NCBI GenBank assembly: GCA_003214315.1
Contig: QCLU01000009.1
Location: forward strand, 1 to 64,000
Length of the DNA stretch: 64,000 nt
Origin: Prochlorococcus sp. AG-418-D13
Lineage (GTDB): Bacteria; Cyanobacteriota; Cyanobacteriia; PCC-6307; Cyanobiaceae
Direction of reading: 5' to 3'
Part shown: one piece after another, positions 28,446-38,103 of the stretch
Position numbering within the stretch: the stretch's first letter is position 1
How the letters are laid out: every line of letters starts with the position of its first letter
Position numbers and translations under genes: made by a program
The notes under the pieces: generated by a model
Databases searched by the model: none
Told to the model about the DNA's origin: nothing
What the model saw: the letters and a program-made list of their open reading frames with translations, nothing else

Positions 28446-29915
28446 TTGAGAGATTTACTTAAAAAGCCTATATGGAAAAATTTAGAGTTGGGATATTCTA
28501 TTCCTGATAGTATTCATGCTGTTTCTGTAGCATTACCAACTTGGAATGATGTAATAAATTACGAGGAAAAAAATCAAGAATGTATGAATTTATTGAAGTC
28601 CATTTACCCAAGATTCGGGCTAAACCCCATTGTGAAAAGATTATGTGAAAAAGTAAAAAAAGAAAATTACTATAACAATAAAAGTATCTGGCCATATCCG
28701 AATGAAAGCATAGCTTTTAAAGCAAAAAAACACATTGATAGAAATACTTCTGAACAATTCTCATTAATAGAAAAAAGAGATAATTTAGCTTTCTTAATAA
28801 CTGAAAAAGAAGGAAGTATTTATGCGAAATCTTTTTGGCAACATACTGGTCTTGGCATATCTTCAAGAGCTGCTGCTATAGAACTCGGTCTTGAAGATTG
28901 CCCTCCAAAATCTTACGTAAATGAATGTTCTCAAAGAATAAAAAATAGAATTTCTAAATCTACAAAAATTAACTCTAATGATATTCACTTAACTTCATCT
29001 GGAATGTCTGCATTGCATACATCATTAGAAATCATATATAAATTATTTCCAGCTAAACCAACACTCCAAATTGGTTTTCCATATGTAGATGTACTTAAAT
29101 TACCAATGAATATCTTTCATGGAGCCAAGTTAATTACAGAAGAAAATTGCGAGGATATTGAATTTGAAATCAAAAGCATAAATCCATCAGCATTAATTAT
29201 TGAACTACCGAGTAATCCAATGCTCAAATGTGTAAACATTAAAAAAATTTCAAAAATAGCAAAAAAGTTAAATATTCCCTTAATTGTTGACGATACAATT
29301 GGTTCAAATTTAAATATAAATTCCCTAGAACATGCAGATATAGTTTTTACTTCACTTACAAAAATTTTTTCAGGTAGTGGTGATATTCTTGCCGGATCAT
29401 TAATACTAAATCCAAAAAGCAAATGGATTGATCAATTTAGAAACGCATTAAACGAGATTAATCTTCCAACACTTTCCGATGGAGATACAGTTTATCTAGA
29501 GAAAGTTAGTAGAGATGTAAATCAAAGAGTTTTTGAACAAAATAAAGCATGTTTAGAATTAAAAAAAAGATTAGAGACCCATAGCGAGATTAAAAATATT
29601 TTCCATCCTGAAAATTGTCCAAATTTTAATTCTTTACTTACTGCTGATGGAGGATTCGGCTGCTTATTATCATTTGAATTAAATGGAGGATTAAACAAAG
29701 CTAAGAAATTTTATGATTCTCTACAAGTATCTAAAGGACCTAGTTTAGGTACAAAATTTACTTTAGTTTGTCCTTATGTTTTACTAGCTCATTATGACGA
29801 GTTGGATTGGGCTGAAAGTTTTGGTATACCCTCACACCTTATTAGAGTATCAGTTGGATTAGAAGACCAAGATCAATTATGGAAAAGCTTTTCTGAAGCA
29901 CTAAATAATTTCTAA
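28446..29915 (+). CDS. metB: long cystathionine gamma-synthase-like PLP enzyme
   Basis: A 489-residue member of the same family, starting at TTG 28446, three bases after the preceding stop. The catalytic part starts around residue 110 and has ASSRAAAIELGL, LTSSGMSALHTSLEI, LPSNPMLKCVNIKKI and the PLP lysine in TSLTKIFSGSGD. It is about 100 residues longer than ordinary MetB because of an N-terminal extension (SIPDSIHAVSVALPTW ...), a layout I associate with the long cystathionine gamma-synthases of fungi. Probably makes cystathionine for methionine synthesis. Confidence 0.75.
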   Translation: MRDLLKKPIWKNLELGYSIPDSIHAVSVALPTWNDVINYEEKNQECMNLLKSIYPRFGLNPIVKRLCEKVKKENYYNNKSIWPYPNESIAFKAKKHIDRNTSEQFSLIEKRDNLAFLITEKEGSIYAKSFWQHTGLGISSRAAAIELGLEDCPPKSYVNECSQRIKNRISKSTKINSNDIHLTSSGMSALHTSLEIIYKLFPAKPTLQIGFPYVDVLKLPMNIFHGAKLITEENCEDIEFEIKSINPSALIIELPSNPMLKCVNIKKISKIAKKLNIPLIVDDTIGSNLNINSLEHADIVFTSLTKIFSGSGDILAGSLILNPKSKWIDQFRNALNEINLPTLSDGDTVYLEKVSRDVNQRVFEQNKACLELKKRLETHSEIKNIFHPENCPNFNSLLTADGGFGCLLSFELNGGLNKAKKFYDSLQVSKGPSLGTKFTLVCPYVLLAHYDELDWAESFGIPSHLIRVSVGLEDQDQLWKSFSEALNNF

Positions 29916-29999
29916 ATTCCTAGTATTTTCCGTATAGAAACTTATATACTCTTTTACTGAATAATAGTTAGTATTAATATATATTTTCTCAACATATAA

Positions 30000-30986
30000 A
30001 TGGCAAAAATTTATGAGGACAACAGTTTTGCTATTGGAAACACTCCATTAGTAAAATTAAAATCAGTTACTAAAAACGCGAAAGCTACAGTACTTGCAAA
30101 AATTGAAGGTAGAAACCCCGCTTACAGTGTCAAATGTAGGATTGGCGCAAATATGATCTGGGATGCAGAGAAAAATGGGAAACTTACAAAAGACAAAACT
30201 ATTGTTGAGCCAACTTCTGGTAATACAGGAATTGCTCTAGCTTTTACTGCTTCAGCAAGAGGTTATAAGCTCATCCTTACAATGCCAGAATCAATGTCAA
30301 TTGAAAGAAGAAGGGTTATGGCAGTGTTGGGTGCTGAAATTGTTTTAACAGAGGCATCAAAAGGTATGCCTGGAGCAATAGCTAAGGCAAAAGAAATTGC
30401 AGAAAGTAATCCATCTCAATATTTCATGCCAGGTCAATTTGATAATCCAGCAAACCCTGAAATTCATTTCAAAACTACTGGACCAGAAATCTGGGATGAT
30501 TGCGATGGTGAAATTGATGTCCTAGTTGCAGGGGTTGGAACTGGCGGCACAATTACAGGAGTTTCAAGATACATTAAGCAAGAGAAGGGCAAGAATATTA
30601 CTTCTGTAGCTGTAGAACCATCACATAGTCCTGTTATTACACAGACAATGAATGGAGAAGAGGTTAAATCCGGACCACATAAAATCCAAGGAATTGGAGC
30701 AGGATTTATTCCTAAGAACCTTGACTTATCAATTGTTGACAAGGTTGAACAAGTAACAAATGACGAATCAATAGAGATGGCTCTTAGGTTAGCTAAAGAG
30801 GAAGGTCTATTAGTAGGAATATCTTGTGGGGCTGCTGCTGCTGCTGCTGTTAGATTAGCTGAACAAGATGAATATGCGGGGAAGACAATTGTAGTTGTTC
30901 TACCTGATTTAGCAGAGAGGTATTTATCATCAATTATGTTTACTGAAGTTCCAAGCGGAATCATTCAAGAACCAGTCAAAGCCTAA
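30000..30986 (+). CDS. cysK: cysteine synthase A
   Basis: O-acetylserine sulfhydrylase of 328 residues. The PLP lysine is in [15 protein letters not shown] near residue 43. The substrate loop is [10 protein letters not shown] and the phosphate loop [13 protein letters not shown]. The C-terminal [13 protein letters not shown] region is present. Follows the two Cys/Met PLP enzymes, giving a local sulfur-amino-acid block, but a gap of about 85 bases suggests its own promoter. Confidence 0.96.
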   Translation: MAKIYEDNSFAIGNTPLVKLKSVTKNAKATVLAKIEGRNPAYSVKCRIGANMIWDAEKNGKLTKDKTIVEPTSGNTGIALAFTASARGYKLILTMPESMSIERRRVMAVLGAEIVLTEASKGMPGAIAKAKEIAESNPSQYFMPGQFDNPANPEIHFKTTGPEIWDDCDGEIDVLVAGVGTGGTITGVSRYIKQEKGKNITSVAVEPSHSPVITQTMNGEEVKSGPHKIQGIGAGFIPKNLDLSIVDKVEQVTNDESIEMALRLAKEEGLLVGISCGAAAAAAVRLAEQDEYAGKTIVVVLPDLAERYLSSIMFTEVPSGIIQEPVKA

Positions 30987-30988
30987 AT

Positions 30989-32113
30989 CTATTTTTTCTC
31001 CAGTAGTGAATCTGGTGAAATATACATCGCATCGCCATAAGAGAAGAATCTAAATTTTTCTTTTATGGCTTTCTTATACAAATCTAATAATCTTTCTCTA
31101 CCAATCATTGCACTTACTAAAAGTAATAATGAACTTTTAGGGAGATGAAAATTAGTTAATAATCCATCAACTACCTTAAATTTATAACCTGGCTTAATTA
31201 CTAAATCTACATATTTAGCTATGGGAATAAAGTCATTAATTTCGTGAGAATAACAACTTTCAAGAGCTCTTACGCTAGTTGTACCAATAGCAATTATTTT
31301 TCTATCTGTTTTCTTTATTCTTTTTATTTCCTCCACTACTTGCTTATTAACACTTACCCATTCTTTATGAAGTTTTAAGTTACTTAAATCTTCTTGATCA
31401 ATTGGTTTGAATGTTCCATAACCCACGTGCAAAGTTATCGGTAAGATTATTACTCCTTTTTTTTTTAGATTGGAAATAAGACTTTTGCTTAAGTGTAAAC
31501 CAGCTGTTGGTGCAGCAACTGCCCCCGGATTAGTTGCATACTCAGTTTGATAACTTTTCTCATGAAAAGATTCTTCTTCGGAATTTTTAATATAAGGAGG
31601 GAGAGGGATTTCCCCGTATTCATCAAGGAGTACATTCATTGAATTGAGACAAGTTATATTTTCCGGAAATTTAATAAATCTCCCTCCAGTTTCTTCATCA
31701 ACTCCATCAACAATCAAATTAATATCTTGTGCTAAAGGAGATTTTAATTTTAATTTTCTATTTATTTTTAACTTTTTCGCTGGCTTTGCCAAACATAACC
31801 AAACACATTCATGGGATCTTTCTAAAACTAATAATTCGACTAATGTCTTATTTTCTAATTCAACCTTTAACCTAGCTTTCATAACTTTAGTATTATTTAC
31901 AACTACAAGATCCCCTTCTCTAAATTCATCAAAAAGATTCTTGGTAAATTTATTAGTTAAGCAGTCTTCTTCTAAAACACTATTTCTAACTATCATCAAT
32001 CTTGATTCATGCCTAATTGCAGAAGGTTTACTAGCAATTAATGAAGAATCAAGTAAATAATCATAAGCTTCAAGCTTATAATCTCTTTCTTCATTATTAA
32101 TTTGAGAAATCAA
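30989..32113 (-). CDS. queA: S-adenosylmethionine:tRNA ribosyltransferase-isomerase
   Basis: Queuosine-pathway enzyme making epoxyqueuosine in tRNA from the SAM ribosyl group. The 374-residue protein has YDYLLDSSLIASKP, EYATNPGAVAAPTAGLHLS, LHVGYGTFKP and TNFHLPKSSLLLLVSA, all QueA hallmarks. Converges with cysK, two bases between the stops. Confidence 0.96.
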   Translation of the reverse strand: MISQINNEERDYKLEAYDYLLDSSLIASKPSAIRHESRLMIVRNSVLEEDCLTNKFTKNLFDEFREGDLVVVNNTKVMKARLKVELENKTLVELLVLERSHECVWLCLAKPAKKLKINRKLKLKSPLAQDINLIVDGVDEETGGRFIKFPENITCLNSMNVLLDEYGEIPLPPYIKNSEEESFHEKSYQTEYATNPGAVAAPTAGLHLSKSLISNLKKKGVIILPITLHVGYGTFKPIDQEDLSNLKLHKEWVSVNKQVVEEIKRIKKTDRKIIAIGTTSVRALESCYSHEINDFIPIAKYVDLVIKPGYKFKVVDGLLTNFHLPKSSLLLLVSAMIGRERLLDLYKKAIKEKFRFFSYGDAMYISPDSLLEKK

Positions 32114-32119
32114 TTAAAT

Positions 32120-33487
32120 TTAGGAGACAAGAGTCTCTGGCTCATCTTCAATTAGGGAAGCCAAGTCTTTTAAGAATGAAGCTCCATCAGCTCCATAGAT
32201 CACTCTATGATCAGCTGTTAGATTTACTTGCATTATTTTTTTAACAGATATTGAACCATCACTATTAGCAACAACGGTTGGTTTCGATGATGCTATGGCT
32301 AAAATAGCACCGGTACCTGGAGGAAGAATAGCGTCGAATCTATCAACTCCAAACATCCCAAGGTTAGATAAAGTGAAGGTTCCCGTTGAGTATTCATCAG
32401 GTTCTAATTGTTTTGATCTTGATCTTTTTACGAGATCTTTCCATTCCCTAGACAATTCAAATAAATCAATATTGCATGGTTCTTTTAAAACTGGAGTTAT
32501 CAGTCCACCATCTTCCATCGCAACAGCAACAGCAATATTTATATTTTCTGGATAAGAAATTCCATTTTCTGAAAAACTTGAGTTAACTTGAGGATGTTTC
32601 TTTAGTGTCTTTGCAACTGCTTTAACTAGTAAAGCAGTCATAGTCACTCCGTTCTGTTTTACTTTTTTATAGAAATTATCTAATTTATCTGTATTGATGG
32701 AGTAACCCACCCTAAAACATGGCACATCTAAACTAGATTCCATATTTTTATTTACTGCTTTTTGAAGAGTATTAAATTGAACTGTTTCTCCGGGATTACC
32801 AAAACTATTTCCTGAAGCTTCTGGTTTACTTTCAACTCCCAAATTTGCACCAGGGATACTTGCAGGAGAACGACTTTCGCCTATCCATGGAATAGAGACT
32901 GGTTGGCCATTAGCTTTTAAAATATCATCTGCTTGAATTCTTCCATGAGGTCCTGATCCATGAACCTTTGCTAAATCAACACCCATTTGAGAGGCAAGTT
33001 TTTTAGCTCTTGGAGATGCAATCACCCTCGAAGAAACATTACTCGTAGCAGCATTTATTTGATCACTATTAAAAGATGGGGCTGCCTTTTCACTCATTAA
33101 TACGACTTCTTTTTCTTGTTTTTCAACAATTTCACTTTGAACCACAGGTTTTTCTTCAGTTTTATTGCTTACCAATTCAAGTTGATCCGAACTAGAGACT
33201 TCGGGCTGATTTCCTTTATTTTGTTCTTGAACAGAAGCTATCTCATCCTCATTTTCTACAATCAATCCAATAGTCTCTCCAACTGGCGCAGTGCTTCCTG
33301 CAGGCATTAAAACTGCTGCAAGATATCCATCTTGAAAAGATTCAACATCCATATCTGCCTTGTCAGATTCAACAACTAAGACAGATTCACCTCTTTCAAC
33401 TTTATCTCCTGGATTTTTCAACCATTCCACAATCTTGCCCTCTGTCATAGTAGAACTCAAGGCAGGCATGAATATTTCGTGAGACAT
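32120..33487 (-). CDS. pdhC: dihydrolipoamide acetyltransferase, pyruvate dehydrogenase E2
   Basis: E2 core of the pyruvate dehydrogenase complex, 455 residues. One N-terminal lipoyl domain has the lipoylated lysine in ESDKADMDVESF. An acidic, Glu/Gln-rich linker follows. The E3-binding domain is ASPRAKKLASQMGVDLAKV ... GPHGRIQADDI. The catalytic domain ends in LTADHRVIYGADGA, the cyanobacterial/plastid form of the active-site histidine motif. Leftward, seven bases upstream of queA. Confidence 0.96.
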   Translation of the reverse strand: MSHEIFMPALSSTMTEGKIVEWLKNPGDKVERGESVLVVESDKADMDVESFQDGYLAAVLMPAGSTAPVGETIGLIVENEDEIASVQEQNKGNQPEVSSSDQLELVSNKTEEKPVVQSEIVEKQEKEVVLMSEKAAPSFNSDQINAATSNVSSRVIASPRAKKLASQMGVDLAKVHGSGPHGRIQADDILKANGQPVSIPWIGESRSPASIPGANLGVESKPEASGNSFGNPGETVQFNTLQKAVNKNMESSLDVPCFRVGYSINTDKLDNFYKKVKQNGVTMTALLVKAVAKTLKKHPQVNSSFSENGISYPENINIAVAVAMEDGGLITPVLKEPCNIDLFELSREWKDLVKRSRSKQLEPDEYSTGTFTLSNLGMFGVDRFDAILPPGTGAILAIASSKPTVVANSDGSISVKKIMQVNLTADHRVIYGADGASFLKDLASLIEDEPETLVS

Positions 33488-33703
33488 AAGAAAATTGTTA
33501 TTGCATAAGTTTCAAGGATTTCTACCAAACTTCCTAAAGTTTTATGATTTAGAACCCTTTAAACTCTTGTATTAATTATACGAAATCATGTTCATAGTGG
33601 GAACTCTTAAAACTTAAGAAAGTAATAATTTAGATCGATTAGAATTTAAAACTTTTCGAAATTAAGATTTACTTATATTTATCAAAAATACTAAATCTTC
33701 TCT

Positions 33704-34147
33704 TTAATTATTATCTATGGATTGAATAACTCCATCTTTAACCGTAATCGAGACTTGCATTTTTTCAATAAGATTGTCTCCCACAGTGACATCACAGAAA
33801 CTATCCACTTGCCCTTGATCAACAATTTCGTCCATTTTTAATTCGCGAACTTGACTCTGTTGTTGAAGTAGATTTCTTTTTTGTTCTTCAATTTCATTTC
33901 GTTTTGCTGCGACTTGTTGTTGCACCTGACTAACCTGTTCTTGAACCCTTGGATCTAGAGGATTAACCGATTGGGATCTAATATTATTTACTATTTGCTG
34001 TCCCTCTTGTTCAAGTTGAGATAATTGCTGGTCAATGTTTGAAATTGCTTTGCTTAATTCTTTTTCAGCATCTTCCTTCCAGGTTGGTGTAACTACAGCT
34101 TTAATAGCTATTGAGCGTTTAATAGATATTGAGTTTTTTGTTTCCAT
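33704..34147 (-). CDS. YlqD-family protein
   Basis: A 147-residue protein with a central glutamine-rich coiled coil (residues about 25-100, many QQ and EQ pairs) between an N-terminal beta segment (SIKRSIAIKAVVTPTW) and a C-terminal beta segment (CDVTVGDNLIEKMQVSITV). This layout matches YlqD. Function unknown. The flanking 216 bases between it and pdhC hold no visible gene. Confidence 0.8.
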   Translation of the reverse strand: METKNSISIKRSIAIKAVVTPTWKEDAEKELSKAISNIDQQLSQLEQEGQQIVNNIRSQSVNPLDPRVQEQVSQVQQQVAAKRNEIEEQKRNLLQQQSQVRELKMDEIVDQGQVDSFCDVTVGDNLIEKMQVSITVKDGVIQSIDNN

Positions 34148-34185
34148 AAAAAATTAAATTACCTTTTCAATATAGATAGAACAAA

Positions 34186-36129
34186 TCATATTTTCTTACT
34201 AAATTTGTTTTCATACATATTTTCTATTTGTAATGAATATTTTTTTTCTATTTCTTTTCTTTTTTGTTTAAGAGTTTGTGTTAACAAGCCATTTTCTAAA
34301 GTGAAGGCATCAACAAAATAACAATCTAATATTTGTTCTTCTGATCTTGCTCCTAATCGACTTTTAAGCAAATTATTAATTTGTGATTTAAAAAATTTAC
34401 CAATATTTTTATCCAGGTTTAATTGCGAATGGTCTTCTTCCAAAAACTTGTTTTTAACCAATTCGACATTAGGCACTACAAGGGCTGTTAAACATTTCTT
34501 GTCTTGTCCTACTAGTTGAATCTGATTAATCAATTCAGAACTAAGGATTTCGGTCTCAAGCGGATTCGGTTCTATATTTTCACCACTTGATAGCACTATT
34601 GTATCCTTGGCTCTTCCTGTTATAAAAAGAGAACCATTTGGTATTAGGAAACCTAAATCACCAGTATCAAACCAACCATCCTTAGATAAAACATCTTTTG
34701 TAGCTAATTCATTATTAAGATAACCTTTCATTACTTGTGGACCCTTAACAAGAATTTTTCCGACTTCTCTGAACTTCAGAATCTTTTTTTTATCATCATT
34801 TACTATTTTAATTTCAGTAAATGCTAGAGGCTGACCGGATGATCCTCTAACATTTAATTCTCTTCTCCTACAAGTTAATACTGGACTAGTTTCTGTGAGG
34901 CCATATCCCACCAAAACATCTACACCTAAAGATTCAAAAAAAAGATCCACATGTTCTGGCAATGCCCCTCCGCCGTTAATAGGAAATTTCAGTTTTTCTC
35001 CGCATAGTTGTCTAAGAATATTCGGCCATAAAAAAATAGTAGACAATTTATGTAAAGGATATCGACCAATAACAGAACCCAGTAAGGGGATTTTTGATTT
35101 AAAAGTTATTTGATTGATATCTAAATTTCTTATCTTTCTTAGACTTCTTTTGAAAACTGAACTATTACTTATCAAAAACTTAATAAGTTTTTGCTTTTTG
35201 GAAGGCATTTTTTTCAACGCCTGAAAAAAACCATCATGTATCGCCTCCCATAGTCTTGGGACAGTAGCCATGACAACAGGTTTTATTTGTGTAATATCAT
35301 CTTTCAGAAATTTTGGAATTGTATAGTATTGAGAACAACCACATGAAAAAAAGAAATATTCAGCACTCCTCTCATAAGAATGCCAGATAGGCAACACGCT
35401 TAATACAGAGGTCCCAGGTTCTGGATCAGCGATATAGGCTAAATTGATTATTTGATGTAAAAAATTTGCATGAGTCAAGGGGACACCTTTAGGTTTTCCT
35501 GTTGTCCCAGAAGTGTAAAGAATAGTAGCGACGTCATCAATTTCTGGATTAAATCTTTCAAAATTATTATTTTGTGAATTTTCTTTTTCTACTGAACTTA
35601 TGAATTTACTCCAACTTATTAAACTTTCAAATTGTTCATCTTCTAAATTGATTATAAATTTCAGTCTTTTTTTTAATTCTTCTTTGTTGTTTAACTTTAG
35701 CCAAATATCCTTAGATTCAACTATAAGACCTACTGAATTAGAGTGCTCAATAATATAGTCTAATTCTACCGAAGGAGAATTAATACCTCTCACTGCATTT
35801 ATAGCTCCTAAACGCATTAAGCCTTGATCAACTACTAGCCATCTTGGAGAATTTTCAGATATTACAGTAACTACATCCCCCTTTACTAAACCATAATTTT
35901 TAAAAGAAAAAGAGACTTTTGTTATTAAATCGGCCAGCTCAGAATAAGAAAATTTTTCTTTGTATTTACCTCTTAAATCGCAAACAGCTAAAGTATCACC
36001 ACATTTAAATTTTAATTTTTCCCAAATTTGATCTATATGATGAAGGTTCTTAATAAAATCTCTATTTTTAGCAAATTTATCTTTTTTAGAAAGAGGTTTG
36101 GCTGACGGCCAGTATGCTAAATCACCCAT
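34186..36129 (-). CDS. long-chain acyl-CoA/acyl-ACP synthetase (AMP-binding)
   Basis: ANL-superfamily enzyme of 647 residues that activates fatty acids via acyl-AMP. Core motifs are ATILYTSGTTGKPKGVPLTH, VLVGYGLTETSPVLTCRR, DGWFDTGDLGFL and VLSSGENIEP. Cyanobacteria usually carry a single such gene, acting as acyl-ACP synthetase that recycles free fatty acids (aas). Which acceptor this one uses is inferred. Leftward and 28 bases downstream of lipB. Confidence 0.92.
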   Translation of the reverse strand: MGDLAYWPSAKPLSKKDKFAKNRDFIKNLHHIDQIWEKLKFKCGDTLAVCDLRGKYKEKFSYSELADLITKVSFSFKNYGLVKGDVVTVISENSPRWLVVDQGLMRLGAINAVRGINSPSVELDYIIEHSNSVGLIVESKDIWLKLNNKEELKKRLKFIINLEDEQFESLISWSKFISSVEKENSQNNNFERFNPEIDDVATILYTSGTTGKPKGVPLTHANFLHQIINLAYIADPEPGTSVLSVLPIWHSYERSAEYFFFSCGCSQYYTIPKFLKDDITQIKPVVMATVPRLWEAIHDGFFQALKKMPSKKQKLIKFLISNSSVFKRSLRKIRNLDINQITFKSKIPLLGSVIGRYPLHKLSTIFLWPNILRQLCGEKLKFPINGGGALPEHVDLFFESLGVDVLVGYGLTETSPVLTCRRRELNVRGSSGQPLAFTEIKIVNDDKKKILKFREVGKILVKGPQVMKGYLNNELATKDVLSKDGWFDTGDLGFLIPNGSLFITGRAKDTIVLSSGENIEPNPLETEILSSELINQIQLVGQDKKCLTALVVPNVELVKNKFLEEDHSQLNLDKNIGKFFKSQINNLLKSRLGARSEEQILDCYFVDAFTLENGLLTQTLKQKRKEIEKKYSLQIENMYENKFSKKI

Positions 36130-36156
36130 ATTAAATTGATTTTGAAATTTTAATTT

Positions 36157-36807
36157 CTATTTTGATACAAAATCAAAATTAAATTCTTCCTGAATGATTT
36201 TTTTAACAATTCTCTTGACTTCTTGAATATTTAAATTTTTGTTGTAATCAATCATATTTGCCATAAGACAATTTTCGATCCCGCAAGGAACAATTTTATT
36301 AAAGTTTTCTAATTCGCAGTCAATATTGATTGAAAATCCATTTATTGTAATCCATCTTTTACAACCAATTCCAATTGAAGCAATTTTCTTATTTCCTATC
36401 CAAACACCAGTGAAACCCTTTCTTGAATGACAATTTATATTAAAAGTTCCAAGAATTTTTATAATAATTTCTTCAATTTTTCTTAAATACCAATTTAAAT
36501 CTTTATTAAAATTTTTCAAATCTAAAACCAAGTAAGTTACTAATTGTCCAGGCATATGACAAGTAACCTCACCACCTCTATCAATCTTAAAAACATCATA
36601 TTTATCATCATTCAGAGAAAATAATAAATTATCGTAATTAGATCCCCTACCCAACGTATAACAGAGTTGATGCTCCCCTATCCAAATAAAATCAGGGTTA
36701 GAGTTATCTAAAATCAATGCCTCCTGATATTCTTTTTGTAATTTATAAACATCATTAAAAGAAGTAATCTTATCAGGTTGTTTAATTATTGCTGTTCTAT
36801 TAAACAT
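36157..36807 (-). CDS. lipB: octanoyltransferase LipB
   Basis: Transfers octanoyl from ACP to lipoyl domains, providing the cofactor for enzymes such as the PDH E2 encoded nearby. 216 residues with [19 protein letters not shown], the catalytic lysine in [13 protein letters not shown] and the catalytic cysteine in KIVPCGI. Divergent from hpf. Confidence 0.94.
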   Translation of the reverse strand: MFNRTAIIKQPDKITSFNDVYKLQKEYQEALILDNSNPDFIWIGEHQLCYTLGRGSNYDNLLFSLNDDKYDVFKIDRGGEVTCHMPGQLVTYLVLDLKNFNKDLNWYLRKIEEIIIKILGTFNINCHSRKGFTGVWIGNKKIASIGIGCKRWITINGFSINIDCELENFNKIVPCGIENCLMANMIDYNKNLNIQEVKRIVKKIIQEEFNFDFVSK

Positions 36808-36851
36808 ATTTAAGTAGATTTAGAAAGTAAGTAAATATTTTTAGATTTGTT

Positions 36852-37436
36852 ATGAAAATTTTAATCCATGGAAAAAATCTTGAGCTCACTGGAGCATTAA
36901 AAGAATATACTGAGGCAAAGATAGAAAAAGCAACACATCACTATAAGGATATCGTCAAAGAAGCCGACATACACCTCTCAATAGAAAAGAATCCAAGAGT
37001 CTCGTTCCAAACTGCAGAAGTTACAATTTTTGCGAATGGTACTGTTATTAGAGCTGAAGAAAAAACTGAAAATCTATACTCAAGCATTGATTTAGTCTCA
37101 AATAAACTTTGTAGAAAATTACGCAAATACAAAGAGAGAAACAATAAAACAATCCATAATAATCAATTTAAAAATAAAGCGTCTTTCCCAATTGAGACTA
37201 CGGAATCAAGATTTTTAGATGAAGTTTTACTTAACGAAGGAATAGAAGCAAGTCTGCCTGAGCCATCTATAAAAAATAAATACTTTGAAATGAATCCAAT
37301 TTCATCAGAAGAAGCAAGAAAACAACTAGATCTAATTGATCATGATTTTTATGTTTTTCGAAATAAAAAGAATAATGAACTTCAAGTTATATATAAGAGA
37401 AATCATGGAGGTTATGGACTGATTCAATCTAAATAA
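36852..37436 (+). CDS. hpf: long-form ribosome hibernation promoting factor (light-repressed protein LrtA type)
   Basis: A 194-residue protein with an N-terminal S30Ae domain (MKILIHGKNLELTGALKEYT; residues 1-100) and the C-terminal dimerisation domain of long HPFs (NPISSEEARKQLDLIDHDFY). It dimerises and shuts down 70S ribosomes in stress or darkness. First of three closely spaced rightward genes with the DeoC-like gene and recO. Confidence 0.93.
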   Translation: MKILIHGKNLELTGALKEYTEAKIEKATHHYKDIVKEADIHLSIEKNPRVSFQTAEVTIFANGTVIRAEEKTENLYSSIDLVSNKLCRKLRKYKERNNKTIHNNQFKNKASFPIETTESRFLDEVLLNEGIEASLPEPSIKNKYFEMNPISSEEARKQLDLIDHDFYVFRNKKNNELQVIYKRNHGGYGLIQSK

Positions 37437-37443
37437 CTTTTAA

Positions 37444-38103
37444 ATGCCCAATATTGAATATGAATTAAACGAGAAAATTCATGCCATTATTATTAACCCC
37501 TATCTAACCTGGGAAGATTTCTGCGCAAATTGCGATTTAATAAAAAAATATAACATCAAGAATATTTCTACTTCAATTAATTATTTAGATGATTTTAAAA
37601 ACCGTTTCAGCAATTACAGCGCAAACATAAACGCTCTCATTTCTTACCCTTTAGCAGATTTACCAGTTACATTTATTGAAGAATTAGTTAATTTTGCAAA
37701 AGATAAAGGTGCAAACGGAATTGAATATATACCAAACTTTTTTAATTTATCCAAAAGAAATTTAGAAACTTTCGCTGCTGAAATTGAGCAAGTGAATTTA
37801 TCAGGATTACCAGTTTCAATAATTATAAATAAATCAAAACTACAAAAAGAAGTTTTGTACAATGCAATAGAAATCTCTTTGGAATTAGGAATAAAAAATT
37901 TTCAATTCGGGGACGGGTTTGGGCCTCCTATTACATCAAATGATGTGGCGGAAATACTACAAATAACCGGCTCCGATAATCAAATCAAAGTTGTAGGTGG
38001 TATAAAAAAACTGACACAAGTTATTGATTTATTTGATAAGGGGATTAGTTGCGTGGGAACTTCCAATTTTTGTGAAATTTTTGAAGAAGTAAACGTTATT
38101 TAA
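37444..38103 (+). CDS. DeoC-like aldolase-fold protein lacking the Schiff-base lysine
   Basis: A 219-residue TIM-barrel protein resembling deoxyribose-phosphate aldolase. The C-terminal phosphate region is recognisable (QIKVVGGIKKLTQVIDLFDK, then CVGTSN). The strand that should carry the catalytic lysine (VKTSTG in normal DERA, Lys167 in E. coli) reads FQFGDGFGPP here, and the acidic position matching Asp102 is changed in GIEYIPNF. It may therefore not catalyse the aldol reaction. It starts eight bases after hpf and abuts recO. Confidence 0.75.
   Translation: MPNIEYELNEKIHAIIINPYLTWEDFCANCDLIKKYNIKNISTSINYLDDFKNRFSNYSANINALISYPLADLPVTFIEELVNFAKDKGANGIEYIPNFFNLSKRNLETFAAEIEQVNLSGLPVSIIINKSKLQKEVLYNAIEISLELGIKNFQFGDGFGPPITSNDVAEILQITGSDNQIKVVGGIKKLTQVIDLFDKGISCVGTSNFCEIFEEVNVI

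Noticed and set aside
30464..30964. A 166-codon open frame on the minus strand inside cysK
   Set aside because: It is antisense to a fully conserved enzyme. The frame is open only as a by-product of cysK codon use and its translation resembles no protein.
32295..32555. An 86-codon + strand frame inside pdhC
   Set aside because: Shadow of the conserved E2 catalytic domain on the opposite strand.
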